Shown: positions 34,280-47,001 of the stretch, in pieces | How positions within the stretch are numbered: position 1 is the first letter of the stretch | How the letters are laid out: the number at the start of each line of letters is the position of its first letter | Assembly: GCA_030490835.1 (NCBI GenBank) | Contig: CM059972.1 | Span: 52,929,563 to 52,993,562, forward strand | Reading direction: 5' to 3' | Length of the DNA: 64,000 nt | DNA from: Annona cherimola | Lineage: Eukaryota; Streptophyta; Magnoliopsida; Magnoliales; Annonaceae | Translations under genes and position numbers: made by a program | Notes under the pieces: model-generated | Told to the model about the DNA's origin: nothing | What the model saw: only the letters and a program-made list of their open reading frames with translations | The model's database searches: none

Positions 34280-35913
34280 TGTTGGTCCCGAGTTAATGTC
34301 AATTACCCAAGAGGGGGAGGGGTGAATTGGGTATTTAAAAATTTATAACTTAAACGGAAAATTTACCCCGGATTAATCTATTCCCCTTTATGAAGAAACA
34401 AAATGGAAAGCAATATAATGTAAAGAGCAGAAATATAAATCAAGCACATAAGATTTTTATAGTGGTTCGGGCAACCTCCCTACTCCACTCTTCCAAGCTC
34501 ACACTCCTTGTGACTTGGATTCCACTATTGTATTCCTCAAATACAATTAGAGCCACTGCTCTCTTCTAGATTTCAGCTCTAGGGGGCTTCAACAAATTTC
34601 AGCACAAGTAGGTGATGAGTTCCACTCCAATCACACACTACTTTGCCTTTACTTGATCTTAGTTCCTCAAACTAAATCAAGTTCAATACAAACAAATGAA
34701 ATAACAAAAGAATCTACACTTTACAGATGTGTAGTAGCAATTTGGCGCAGAGAAGAACTCGTAGTATTGGCCTTGAAGATTCAGAAGTTGGGCTCTAGCA
34801 GTTTGAAGCAAAGTTCTTCTTCTTTGAATTGGCTTGATCTCTTTAATGCTCTTGAAGATGGGAGTTATGCACACTTAATGATTCTCAGCTACTTCCCTCG
34901 TCCACAATGAATGCCTTTTATAATTGTGGAGGGAATCTGAACGTTTGAAAGTAGGTGGCGCGCATTTAATGCGCCAATGTTCGAATATTTTCCGACCGTT
35001 GCGACCCAAGTCGCAGGTGGAGTCGACTTCGGATGCGACTTCGCCCAAGTCGCAGATGGAGTCGACTTCGGGTGCAACTTCGCCTCTCCGTCGCAACTTC
35101 AAGTTCTAGATCGGGTCGACTTGGGCATCGACTTGACCCAAGTTGCAGGTGGAGTCGACTTCGGTGTGCGACTTCACCTCGGCAGGAAGCTTGATGAACT
35201 TGAAAAACTCCGGGATGCTTTGCTTCTCCATTCCTTTAGTTCTTTTGTATTTTTCTTATCTCCTTGAATCTTGAACACTTGGATCTAAGGGTGTCTAATG
35301 ATTATCAAACATTTGTTCTTAATCCCACATGATGGATTCATGCAACCCTTCTTTCTTTGATCTTCATACATTCCAAGTTTGAGCATCTAAGTTGCCTTGA
35401 TCCTCATCTTCATACAGGTTTGTCCAGCTTGTCTTCTGAAAATCCCCTCTGCCCAATCGAAGTCGATGTCGGAGTCGACTTCGTCTGCGACTTCACCTCA
35501 AGTCGTAAGTGGAGTCGACTTGGGGTGCGACTTCGGCACTTCGGGGTCTTGATTTCAACTCTGGAAGGTTTCATCGTTTTGAAGTCGATGCTGGAGTCAA
35601 CTTGGTATGCGACTTCGCCCCAAGTCGCATGCGAAGTCGACTTCGTTTGCGACTTCGACAGCTCTGCTCCCATTTTCAGCTCTGGAAGGAATTGACCCCT
35701 CGAAGTCGATGTTGGAGTCGACTTGGGGATCGACTTGGCCTTAAGTCGATGCCTGAGTCGACTTGGAAATCGACTTATCCTTCCTTGCTTCATTTTCTTC
35801 AAATGTATATTCCTTAAACACTTCCACAAATATGTTAGTAGCCAAGACTTACTCAAATTGATTTGTTAATCATCAAAACATAGATTTTGCTTATTTTCCA
35901 CATATTTCCAACA
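34280..35913 (-). repeat. 5' LTR of K
   Basis: Pairs with 27395-29027 at about 99% by eye; carries the same GTCGAC clusters at 35002-35185 and 35450-35770. Right flank GCCGA (35914-35918) repeats the left flank. Confidence 0.93.
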
Positions 35914-35918
35914 GCCGA

Positions 35919-37382
35919 CACTTGAATATCTGGATCAACCCTGCGGCTTAGTGCATCCGCAACAAGATTAGTACGCCCTGGCCTGTACTCCAAGGTGTAG
36001 TCGAATTCAGCAAGGAATTCTTGCCATCTAGCTTGTTTCGGGGACAACTTCTTTTGGGTCACGAAATAGCTGGTAGCAATGTTGTCGGTGTAGACCACGA
36101 ACTTGCTCCCAAGCAGATAGTGTCTCCATATGCGCAGACAGTGCACTACTGCTGTCATTTCCTTCTCATGTACCGAGTAGCGTTGTTCCGTCTCGTTGAG
36201 CTTCCTGCTCTCGTATGCAACCGGATGCCCACTCTGCATGAGGACGCCTCCAATCGCCCTATCCGATGCATCAGTGTAGACCTCGAAAGGTCTATCAAAT
36301 TCTTGCAACTGGAGCACAGGTTCTGTTGCCATAGCCATTTTCAGCATGTCAAAAGCTATTTGACAGCTTGAAGACCAGTACCATCTCTGATATTTCTTAA
36401 GAAGATCTGTAAGGACAACAATCTTCTTTGAATATCCTTCAACGAAGCATCGATAGTAGTTGGCCAACCCAAGAAAAGACCGCAGCTCAGCAACCTTTGT
36501 TGGAACCGGCCACTCTACTATAGCTTGGATCTTGCCTTGATCCATATGCACCTTTCCTTGTGAAATGCGATGCCCAAGGAACATAATCTCCTTCTGGGCA
36601 AAGCTACATTTTTCCCTTTTTACATACAATTTGCTATCTTTAAGATTATCAAACACTAACTTGAGGTGAGAGACATGTTCCTCAAGACTCTTGCTATAAA
36701 TTACAATGTCATCCAAATAAACAACAACGAATGCATCAACAAAAGGATGTAGTACATCGTTCATGAGGTTACAGAAGGTAGCATGGGCGTTAGTTAACCC
36801 AAAAGGCATAACTAAATATTCAAATGAACCATACCTTGTCACCATGGTGGTCTTTGATTCATCCCCTTCTGCCATCCGTACTTGCCAGTATCCCGACCTC
36901 AAATCCAACTTGGTGAAGTACTTCGCCTTGGCCAGTCGATCAAATAAATCTGCCACCAAGGGAAGTGGGTACTTGTTCTTCACCGTCACTTTGTTTAGTG
37001 CTCGATAATCTACGCAAAGCCGCAACGCTCCATCATGTTTCTTTTGAAACAGCACAGGTGCTCCGTATGGTGCTTTAGATGGTTGAATGAACCCCGCATC
37101 CAATAACTCGTCGAGCTGCTTTCTGAGTTCTTTCAGCTCTGTTGGTGCCATCCAATATGGTGCCCTTGCAGGAGGTCGAGCCCCAGGCATAAGCTCGATG
37201 TGGTGATCAGTGGGTCGCCTTGGAGGGAGTTCCCTTGGCAACTGTGGTGGCATCAACTCCTCATACTCTCGCAATACCTCACTGATCGTAGTAGGCACCT
37301 CGGACTCCAACGTAATCCCCTCCTCAATGAGGGTTGCCAGGAAGGTTGGGTTTCCCTTCCTCAAACCGTCTTTAAGTTGTGA
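35919..37382 (-). pseudogene. C: RT and RNase H (N-terminally truncated)
   Basis: About 488 residues open without a stop. [58 protein letters not shown] (Pro usual for His) and catalytic [11 protein letters not shown]. RNase [49 protein letters not shown] and [10 protein letters not shown]. It ends at the K insertion; integrase resumes at 27389. Upstream of about 37382 the sequence changes to the G LTR, so protease and gag are lost. Confidence 0.9.
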
Positions 37383-38732
37383 GTTCTTATGTATATACAT
37401 TAGGCATATAAATATGATTCATCAATGATTTAATTAGATTTTGAATGATTTTGTTATTTTGAGGATTTATCACAATTAGGGCCAATAATTATAAATGACG
37501 ATTAAACTAATCGTTATAAGCCACTATGGGTCAATAGGATTAAAGTGGCTTAATGATAATTGGAAACCATAAATATAACATGGATAATTATTTTAATTTT
37601 TTTCATGATTTGATTTATGGAAATTAGTATGATAATTAATGAGTTAAGTTGAAAAATGCTAGAAAATTCATAACTTAACGCCTATAAGGCGAATTGAGGT
37701 GAAATTTGAAAGACTAGCGTATAATTATGCGTTTAATCTTATGGATGGTTTGGATCATAAAAAATTATGAAAGGAAAGGGGTTAAATGACTAAGATTATA
37801 TGATATCTTATGAATTAAATCATTTTGCGAATATCTTAGTATGCATTCATGGTTTTGAGATGATATTTTTTATGTATGGCTAAGATAGGTGCTCTAAATT
37901 AGGAATGGATGGGATTATGCTAAACTTTGCTAGAAAATCCTAAATGACATATGTTAAGTATGATTAACTATTAATGATGGGATGTAATTAAGGCATTTGA
38001 CTTATGGGCACTAAAGGTGAATTTGCATTAAAGAAAATGTTGACATTTGTACCAACCATGGACACATGCCATTGTAGTATGCATTTGGGTTAAATTGAAG
38101 CAATTAAAGTCAACTAAAATTAATGCAAATATTGACTAATTGCAACCAAGTGCATATGTGGCACATGGTGGGACGCCCATGGGTGATATGCATTAGATTT
38201 TTGATTTTTTTTAATGATAAATATGTATCTAAATTACCTATGCACCTAGGGTAAATAAATGGTCATAAATTAAAGTGGAATTCTATGGCATAAAATGCCA
38301 AAATATGAAGCCAAATGGACGTGCACATTATGGACAACAATGTGTATGAATTTTGGTCAATTGTTATTAAATAAAAAAATGCAAAACCCTACATGGAAAT
38401 GCAGCTACCTAAGGACGTCCATAGCTAGGACTTAAATGGGCAGATTTTCAAACGGTGGAAATTTAGGGCAGCAAATTAATGTAGTGGGCAACATGGACGT
38501 CCAGCCTTGGCAGCAACAATTAAATATATAAAAAAAATTCCAGCAGCTATAGAGGTTGGAAATTAAGGCAGTTAGGTAGACCATAGGAGCATGGAAACTT
38601 GGGCAGCAAGCTTGGATATGGACAGTCCAAATTTGTCAATGAAAGAAGGAATGGACGGTTCACTTTGAGGTAGCAAATTAGATGAATTAATTACATGAAT
38701 TAGGTGGCACAAAGGGGCAATTTTCAGCTTCT

Positions 38733-38741
38733 TATAAATAG
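38733..38741 (+). promoter_or_regulatory. TATA box of G LTR
   Basis: TATAAATAG about 1.35 kb from the LTR start, leaving a leader of about 4.1 kb to the LTR end. Confidence 0.65.
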
Positions 38742-40104
38742 ATGATGGGCAGTAAGGGAGAATGGTTTTCAACGGGCTAAGAAGAAAAAAAATGAAAAAT
38801 GAAAGGAGGCAGCAAGGGACGTCCAATACAGGTATGTTGCAAAGATTTTTACCATCTTTATTCCATATTCAATTAACGTCCAACAATTACATGAAAGAAA
38901 AAAATATTTATGCCATTTAAATGGGACGTCCAACATGCATATGAAGGAAAATGAATTTATGCCATTTAATGGGGACGTGCAATTTGGATATGAAAGGGAG
39001 AAATTTCTATTATTTTGATTTAATTCAATAATTAAACAAATGATATATGATGAATTACTATCACCAAGGGTTAATGAATTAAGAATCTATCATATATGGG
39101 TACACCTTCAAGTGGATGCCTAAATTATGTACAAGTTTAAATTTCTGTTATATTTAAACTCCAAAAATTTTATTTGAATTTAGGGTATTATAAATCATAA
39201 AAAAGCCCTTAAAATGGTTAAAAGAATTGTTGATAACTAGCACCTTACATATGTATAGTTAAGGTGCCAGTTGCATAAATGAAATTTAGAAATATGAGAC
39301 TATACAGGGCTGTTTTGTAAAAGGAGATAAATTCCAGAAATTTGGATTGAATTTAGCTTGCTATAGATTCTATACAAACCCTTAAGATGATTATAAGAAT
39401 TTTTGATTGATAATTCTTTTATATATACATAAAAAAAATGAAAATGAAAGGATAGGAGTAATAGATGACAAATATGTATGTATATGTGGCTAAGTTTAAA
39501 TGGATTACCTTTTCAAAAATTTAGAGTGAACTTAGTTTGTTAAAGATTGTAAACAAGCCACTTGAATGATTTCATAAGTTTAGAACTCTAAACATGGGGA
39601 TTAAATGAAGCAATAAACAATCACTAAGTTGTATACGTATGTGATTGTTAAAAAGTTGAATGTAAATTCAAAGAGTTGAATATAAGCAAGTCTCTTGAAA
39701 ATTTAAATGATTTACCTTAGACTTGGGTATTTAATAAAATAAATGAGCAACTGCTATACTTATAAAGGTAAGTATGTAATATGTCACCATTATGGAAAGT
39801 GAATATTAATGGTTATTAAAAAGGGTATGTATGACTAAATAAGAAGTGTAGATGATCACTCCAAATGAAGTTTTGATAGAAAATTAGCTTGTTATGGGAT
39901 ATGAAAGAATGTCTTGAATAATTTCAAAAAATTCCTACACAAAATATAAGTACAGAAGGAAAGAAATAACCCATGTATTAAATTTGTATGGGTATGTGGT
40001 TATAGGGAAATACAAGTGCTAATGTCAAGGAAAGAATGATTTAAAGTTATCATGTTACGGACCATATGGGATTAAACCCATGTGACACGTATATGTGAAT
40101 TGAA

Positions 40105-40144
40105 GGAAAAGGCAAGGGATGGAAAGCACAAAGGATCGACTCAG
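40105..40144 (+). other. Candidate leader mini-exon in G LTR, followed by repeated donor units
   Basis: Purine-rich block between GAATTGAAG and CAG/GTAAGCAAGC. Decayed copies of the donor region follow at about 40305 (AGGTAAGTAAGCG), 40380, 40445 and 40515 (AGGTAAGTTC). The acceptor side is weaker than in A, E or T. Confidence 0.45.
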
Positions 40145-41729
40145 GTAAGCAAGCAATCTTTTAAAAATATTGATTTCATTTGGAAAGTTGAAATGATTAC
40201 AAATGCTTTATAATGATGCTTTAGATAGCATTTCCAAATGCTATTTTGTTAACAAATATTGAAATGATTTGAACTTGTTTTATTAAGATGTTTCAAGATT
40301 GCTTACAAGGTAAGTAAGCGAACCTTCATGAATGTTGATTTTGTTTCAAGTACATGTATTGATGATTTTAAAATTTGCTTACAGAATAAGCAAATTCAAT
40401 TTTTGAAAATATGACTTTAATGAAAAGCCTTAGCATTGCTTCATTGTAAGCATGTTCAAATCTTGAAGGTATGATTTTACTCCGTATTAATGACATGTTT
40501 GAAGATGGTTTCTGGATTAGGTAAGTTCTTAGAAATGCTATTTCAAAAACATTTATGATGAAAGAGTTTTTTATTCTCTTTCAAGATGATATTTGAAAAC
40601 AAACATTGGGAATTCTATTCCTAAAACGTTTTGAGAAAAAATTACATGATTTTTCATATAATGATATTTGTAAATAAATAGGGCTTTTGAAATGGCTTAT
40701 AAATGTTTTAAAATGGTTTATATAGATGCTTTGAAATGATTTATCAAAATACTTTCAGTCTCTTTGAAGACTAAAATACTTTGAAAAATGTCTTGTACTC
40801 GTGTTTTTCTGTCTAAAAGAGTTTTAAGGATGACCCACTCAATAACTTGATGACATAAAATGATTTGATGATTATTTTGTTTAAATGAAATTCAAAAGAT
40901 AGTGCAAATGCTTCTCTACATTAAAGTGGCAATGATGGTATGTGGATGAGGCATATAATGCCAATAAAATGGAAGCAGATGTGTTTGTCTATCCTTTGTT
41001 CATAAAAAGCCCAAAAAAGAAGGGAATAAAAATATTTACAAGAAAAGTCTATTCTTTTCAGTTATTGAAATGTTTCGAAATCGGTTTAAAAGATGATTCT
41101 AAAATGGTTTACCAATAAACAAGAAATATTCTTGAAAATGTTATTTTCTCAAGTATTATAAATATTTTGCAAAATTGATTTACTAACATGTTTTTAAAAT
41201 TCTTTAAGGGTGGTCATCCTAACATTATTATTTGAAGACGGTTTATGAAAATGTTTTATCTTTGAAAAATAATTATGCTCAGTTCTCAATTTGAGATGGG
41301 CTCAGTCTGAGAACTGTAATGGATCATGATATCAAGTTTTTAATTGAAAAATCACATGGTTTTAGGATTGTGATGATTTTATGAAATCATGATAGCATGA
41401 CGATGCGCATACAAATGAGTGTGCATAATGTCACGTACTAGGCCCAGGGTGCAGGCGGTTGCAGATCGAGACGGTTGCATACCAAGGCTAACCTCAAATT
41501 GTGGCCAAGTCGCTAAGGGAAGGCCGGAGGCCAGCGGCGCCCTCCCTGAAATGGGAGCAGGATCATGGATAACCACCTAGCTAGCGGTGTAGTCACATAA
41601 ATGGTTTCTTTCCTATGGAAGGATGATCACTTGGTAAGTGTCACCTACCAGAGGGTTAGAAACGTATATGCATATCATTTGTTTTAAAAGCCCCAAAATG
41701 GGGACATGAGAATATTTTTTTTGGACATG

Positions 41730-42015
41730 ATGATGTCCACAAGAATAATGCTTATTTCATGTTATTTCAGGACATAACAATGTCCACAAAAAATAATGTT
41801 TACTCACCTATTTCAGGACACTTTTTATATATGCATATGCGTTGTTTTGAAAAGCCCAAAAATTGGGATATGAAAAAGGTTTATACGAAATTGTTTCAGG
41901 ACATATAATTGTCCTTATATAATATGGTTTATATGCAAATGATTTAGGACATAAGATTGTCCTCATGAATATAGGTTTATATGAAAATAATTTAGGACAT
42001 ACATTTGTCCTCTTA
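41730..42015 (+). repeat. GGACAT..TGTCC inverted units in G LTR
   Basis: About six units such as GGACATGATGATGTCC and AGGACATAAGATTGTCCT; counterpart of the array at 18030-18572 in S1. Confidence 0.75.
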
Positions 42016-42852
42016 TAAAAAGTTTATATGAATGGTTTATCGGATTGGTTTTCAAGAATGGGTTATATGAATGGTTGTCATAAAAGATTTAAAGGAAATG
42101 TTTTATGAAGAATTTAAATGAAAAGTTTTATGAAGGGTTTAACTGAAAGGTTTTCATGAAAGTTTTCTTCCAATTAGTAGTTGATTCTTGATAAGTGTCT
42201 TTTACCAAACGGAGAGAAATGCATTTATATGAAAATGCAAAATGCTTGCTTACTGAGTTCACCACTAACATTTTGTTTTCCTAAATCTCAGACAGGTATC
42301 GGGAAGCTCAAGAGGTAGAGAACATGAGTATTTGAGGAATGGTACGAGATAGTATTCATGGGTGTGCTAAATGATTAGTTATGTGTATCGAATGATATGA
42401 TTGAAATTTTTAAGATACGATAATGTATGTATACAAGTGTAGGTGTTTAGTATTCAATTATGAATGAATTTTATATGGTTATGGCTTGGCCAGGTTGTTA
42501 AAACTAAGGATGCAAGAGAACAAGACGAAAATTTTATGAATGATATATACAATTGATGACAACGGCCAGGGGGATAAGTTTATGAAAAAGTATATAAGGG
42601 AGCCATGTAGTATGTTAAAATGCTATGTGCAACGAAATTACAAGTGTATCGTTGCTTACAAGATGAATGAAGTGAGGTACAAAGAAATGAAATGAGGATG
42701 GATAAAGAAATGAAACAAAAAAAATTTTTGGACGAAACCCAAATTAAGATCCTGCCGCGTGATTAGGGCAACAATCATGTTTTACATTTACTAATTGATA
42801 ACGATCTTGGAGTAAGGCTCAGGATTGTGACGTCTCGGATTGGGGCGCCACA

Positions 42853-42929
42853 CAATAAAACACAATACATATTGTATATGTCATACAATTTTAATCTATC
42901 TCTTTCATCATTTTTTATTCTTTCCTCTA
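42853..42929 (-). other. I leader fragment between G and S2
   Basis: Starts with CAATA (right target duplication of G) and ends with CTCTA (left target duplication of S2, 42925-42929). AT-rich, no coding content. Confidence 0.6.
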
Positions 42930-45900
42930 TGTGAAACCCAACCCATGTAGAACCCATATGTATGCATTGATCATGTATATGAAATTTATATGTGTAATTA
43001 TTGAATTTTGAATGATTATGAGATTTCGCTAATTATTACAATTAGGGTTAAGGATTAGCGATGGTGACTTGAGTAATCATTTTGAGCTAATATGAGACAA
43101 ATGGATTAAAGTAAATTTTTGGTGATTAAAATACACCAATATATCATGGATAATCATTTTCCAGTATTTAAAATGAATTATGAGCAAGTAAATGATAATT
43201 GTCAATTTAAGTGGAAAAACACTAGAAAATTCATAACTCAACGCCTGTAAGGCGGATTCAAGTGAAATTTGAGATGGAAGTTAATGAAGTTGGGCTTGGT
43301 ATTATGAAATTATTGGGTTATAAAAATTTTTGATGAAATTAATGTTATGATTTATTGATCATATCTTAATTCCAACCGTTAACTTCAAACGGCTATAACT
43401 TGAGCTAGGAAAATCAGATTGAGATGAAATTTGAAACAGTTGAATGAAATTATGAGATGCACATTTTGGAAGGCTTAGATTAAGCATATTATGTTGGGAA
43501 AATACCTGCATTGAAAAAGGTATGCATTGTTGACTTTTGCACCTCAAGAGTACCATTCATTTAATGCTAGAGTACATGGAATAATTGCATAATTTTAATG
43601 GAAAATTATGTGTCAAATGCAGCTCATTTTCAGGGTATTTCATGAATTATTATGAAATGCTAAAATCCAAATAAAATCCAGCAATGAATGCCCACTATTA
43701 TGAAGCTACAAGTGCTCAAACATGAGCATAGGTCATGTGTCCACATAGGGACGTCCAAGGGGCTGCCCTTGCTGTTTATTTTTGAATTTTTATTTTATAA
43801 AATATGGCCATATGTAGATGACATGTAAGGACACAAGTATATTCATTCAATCATGCAAAATCCCTGGAAAAAAAATTATTAAATGCAGTTGCATTGAGAG
43901 GTGAAAATGTGGACAACATATGGAGGCAAATAATGTGCAATTATATGTGCTGATTTCTGTCATTTTTGTTAATTTATTTAATACCAAATTAATGTATGAA
44001 TTAAAGGGTAATTAGGTGTATGTTTTACCCTTAAATGGAAATTATTAAAAAATGAAATAAATCTGGAAATTGAAGGTAGCAAAGGACGTGATTGTGGGGA
44101 CAGCTGGACGGTTGTGATTAAAACAGATTTTTTGATTTTTGAAAAATGGTAAAAAGCAATTTTACTAGGCTGTAAATGATACAGCACATGAAGGGGGATA
44201 AGTGAGCATTAAGTGTGTGGAAAATCAGCACAAAAAATGGGGCCCACAGCTGGATAAATCCAGCACTATAAAATGGGTTGCACGTTCACATGGAATGAAC
44301 TTTGGAAATTTGCTAAGTGCTGAAATTCCATCTCCCCAAGGTAGCCCTCACGTCCATCTTTAGAGCCAGCAAAGAAGGAAGAAAAACAAGGAAAAAAAAG
44401 AAGGGAATTTGAGGAGGAAAATCCATCTCCAAGTGTTTAGGGTTTGGAGTGCATAAACCAAGTAAGTGTATGTGTTGTTTTGAGTTGTTTATCTTGAGTT
44501 TTAAACTCCAAAATTTGAATATAAAATAGATGCTTAAAGAATTCCTAAATGATGATTCAACATGCGTTTGATTGAATATGGAATTGGTATTAAGCTTTAT
44601 GAATGAATTTCCATGTTTTAGATGTTGAAAATGAAGTTTAGAGTGTGTATTGAGTGGAAAACTCAACTTGTTAAATCTTGAATTCCCATGTCAAATTGCT
44701 GTTTTGAATGAATAATATGATTAGGTTATGAATCATGTATTAATGCAGAACATGTGTTGATTTGAGCTTAAATCATGAATTTAGAAAATATTGAATGCAA
44801 AGCGACGTTTACGACCTGAATTCTTCATTTTTAGGTTAAAAATGCTATGGAAATGGGTTTGCATGATTTGTGGAACCTATGAAGGGTAAAATACCCTCAG
44901 GTTAAGGTATTATTGACGCCCAAAAGGATTTGGGAAGATAAGCCTCAAATCTGATTTTTATGGAATTATGGAACAATGTCTAAATGGAGTGGAAACAGGA
45001 CCGAAACGGGTAAGCAACTTGCTGTTTTGAGGGGTATTAATTTATGAATGATAAATATGTGTTAATACCCTAAATTTGGATTAAGAAAAGTGGGATTAAT
45101 TGCTGAAAATTCTGACTTATAAAACTGCTTAGGGTTATGTGTCAAAAGACACGTTAAATGGGTGAAAAATGGGTTCCAAAGTTACTGTTTTGAGAACCTA
45201 TGATTAGTGGAATTAAATCACATAAAAATACCCTAAATGCAGTGTTAATTAAGGGTAATTAAAACGCTGAGATATGGATTAAATTTCTGACTTAGAAAAT
45301 TTTATGAAATAGATCATGTATGTGTTGTCAAATGGGCATATGTGAAGGGATAGATAAGCAAAGATAATAAATGACTTATGTAATGTGATTTTGTGAAAAG
45401 TGCATGAAAATATGATGAATTTCATGATTATATATCTGTTTAGAATTGCATGATGTTAATTTCAAATTTTGAAATTGATTAATGAAGCCTAAGGCGATAA
45501 CGTGTGCTTAAACGGGCACCGATGTGTGTATTTTGGAAAATGAGTGAAAAATGGCAAATGGAGGTTAGTGAACCCATAAATAATAATTATTGAATGATTG
45601 TTATATAGTTGAATGGTTACCCAACTTATGGGATTGAATATGTTATGTGCGAACCGATGAAGTGTGCAAGTATATGCTAAGTGTATGCAAAATGACTTGA
45701 GAAGTCAAATGAATGATATATGTTAATGAAAATGGGTTGGAAAACTAAATGAGATGCAAGGAAAAGAAAAAATATGAAAAATTATATTATTCTTATGTAG
45801 GTAAAGGCAAAGAAAAGGCTAAGTTGGAAAGCTAAGAAACGCAGGTAAGCAAGCAAATTTTCTAAATGATTTTTGCTTTCCTAAATTGCTTTCAATAAAT

Positions 45901-46900
45901 GTGATTTTTGTATTAACTGTTTGATGTAAATATTGAAAATATTTTAGAGGTATTTAAGGATGGCCATTCCTTTGTTAAATTGTGTTGAAATGATGCTTTT
46001 ACTTCAATATGATATTATGAAATTTCTTTTGATAAATACTATGAAAAATGTTGTGATTCTAAGTTTATGATTGAAAAATCATGCTAGCATGTTAAAGATG
46101 GATTTATGAAAACTTCATGTGCACAAGGTACTAGGTTTACTTGAAGGGTATAAGTGGACCGATTATCCCCCCTTGGTGTGGCCAAGTCACTAAAATAGGC
46201 CCAAGGCCGGCAGCGCCTTCTCTGAAATGGGAGATGACGAGGACGGATGGCCACCTAGCTAGCTTCCATCGTAAGGGAAATATGATGTATATGTTCATGA
46301 TTTTATATGGCATTATGCATATCGTGCTCGTGATGGGTACAGGATTTTATGTTTTCAAGATATACCTTTTTAAAAGGTATAAGTTGCTTTCCAAGATGAT
46401 TTTAAATGCAAAATATTGCCTGAAAGGATTTTCCTATAAAATGTAAATAGCTTACTTATTAAGGTTCGACTCACGATTTTATTTTCCAAACCCAAAGACA
46501 GGTGAAGGAATACACATGGCAAAGGAGCAAGTGCAAGATCCTTAAAGCGAATGGGAAAAACTTAGAACTGTTATGTTATGAAAAACTCATGTTGAATGGT
46601 TGTAACTATTTGAATGTTTTATATTGTTGACTATGATTAATACATGCAGTGACATCTGATTTATGTAATTGATGAAATATTTTTGATCAGCCTGCTTTGT
46701 ATGTGATGATGGGTTCGAAATGACCTAGATATGTTTGAGATGAAAATATGAGAAATCAAACTCTTATAAGGAAATACTAAATTGGATAAACATCCGTTAA
46801 AACCCATCGTGTGACAGGTCAACAATCCTGATCACGTTTACCAATCAATACGATCCCGAGGTAAGGCTCAGGATGTGACACTCAAGTTTGGGGCGCCACA
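42930..46900 (+). mobile_element. S2: solo LTR, 3971 bp, target duplication CTCTA
   Basis: TGTGAAACCC at 42930, GGGGCGCCACA ending 46900, with CTCTA at 42925-42929 and 46901-46905 and no interior. TATAAAAT at 44267-44274. Donor-like A/GTAAGT at 44462, candidate mini-exon 45801-45844 before GTAAGCAAGC, acceptor near 46497. It is the same subfamily as the LTRs of I but in opposite orientation. Confidence 0.88.
45801..45844 (+). other. Candidate leader mini-exon in S2
   Basis: A 44-nt purine-rich block between TTCTTATGTAG (acceptor-like) and GCAG/GTAAGC (donor-like). Same position and borders as in A, E, T and G. Confidence 0.5.
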
Positions 46901-47001
46901 CTCTATATCTATCTACCAATCCTTGTTAAGATATCATCTCTGTGACATCAAGTCTTTTCTTCTCACGTCTATTTACCAATCTATCCTCTGATACCAACTT
47001 C
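46901..47001 (-). other. I: PBS (46986-46996) and leader start
   Basis: Minus-strand TGGTATCAGAG at 46986-46996 next to the 5' LTR end at 47002. A second partial copy of the PBS-downstream sequence (GGATTGGTAGATAG) lies about 60 bp further on, near 46910-46930. Confidence 0.75.

Larger units (their letters stand above)
27395..35913 (-). mobile_element. Element K: young Ty1/copia (Sire-like) retrotransposon, complete but defective
   Basis: LTRs 27395-29027 (1633 bp) and 34280-35913 (1634 bp) with TGTTGG..CCAACA ends differ at about 15-20 sites by eye (about 1%). Direct GCCGA flanks lie at 27390-27394 and 35914-35918. Domain order gag, protease, integrase, RT, RNase H is Ty1/copia. A long Gag with a second C-terminal CCHC and a repeated PPT suggests the Sire/Maximus lineage. 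No envelope-like ORF follows RNase H (only about 250 bp to the LTR). Coding breaks: pol in +1 frame after gag, a frame change near 31045, and stops near 30596 and 30289. Confidence 0.93.
25196..37382 (-). mobile_element. Element C: 5'-truncated chromovirus, split by copia K
   Basis: Minus-strand gypsy element of a lineage different from A/T, with a short 689-bp LTR (25196-25884), PPT, chromodomain, integrase, (K), RNase H, RT and part of the protease-RT linker. Gag, protease and the 5' LTR are missing; the cut at about 37382 abuts the G LTR. The lineage may be Galadriel- or Reina-like, which cannot be settled by eye. Stops in integrase at 27152-27154 and near 26495 and 26380 show it is dead. 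Confidence 0.8.
24894..42852 (+). mobile_element. Insertion unit G, bounded by CAATA duplications, with unlike ends
   Basis: CAATA/TGTGAAACCCC at 24889-24904 and GGGGCGCCACA/CAATA at 42842-42857 give TG..CA ends with a 5-bp direct repeat, as for one gypsy insertion. The inside is composite: about 280 bp of LTR-start-like sequence, then chromovirus C (minus) carrying copia K, then an LTR lacking about its first 40 bp (37383-42852). The left 280 bp does not match the start of any other LTR here clearly, so recombination or deletion after insertion is likely. Confidence 0.6.
37383..42852 (+). repeat. LTR of G (about 5.5 kb, first ~40 bp missing)
   Basis: Aligns with the solo LTR S2 from about 40 bp inside its start (shared GAAAATTCATAACT and AACGCCTATAAGGCG blocks). 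TATA at 38733-38741, donor CAG/GTATGT at 38832, mini-exon ending CAG/GTAAGCAAGC at 40144, acceptor CTCAG/ACAG at 42301. The end carries TGACGTCTCGGATTGGGG then GCGCCACA. No coding potential was recognised. Confidence 0.82.
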
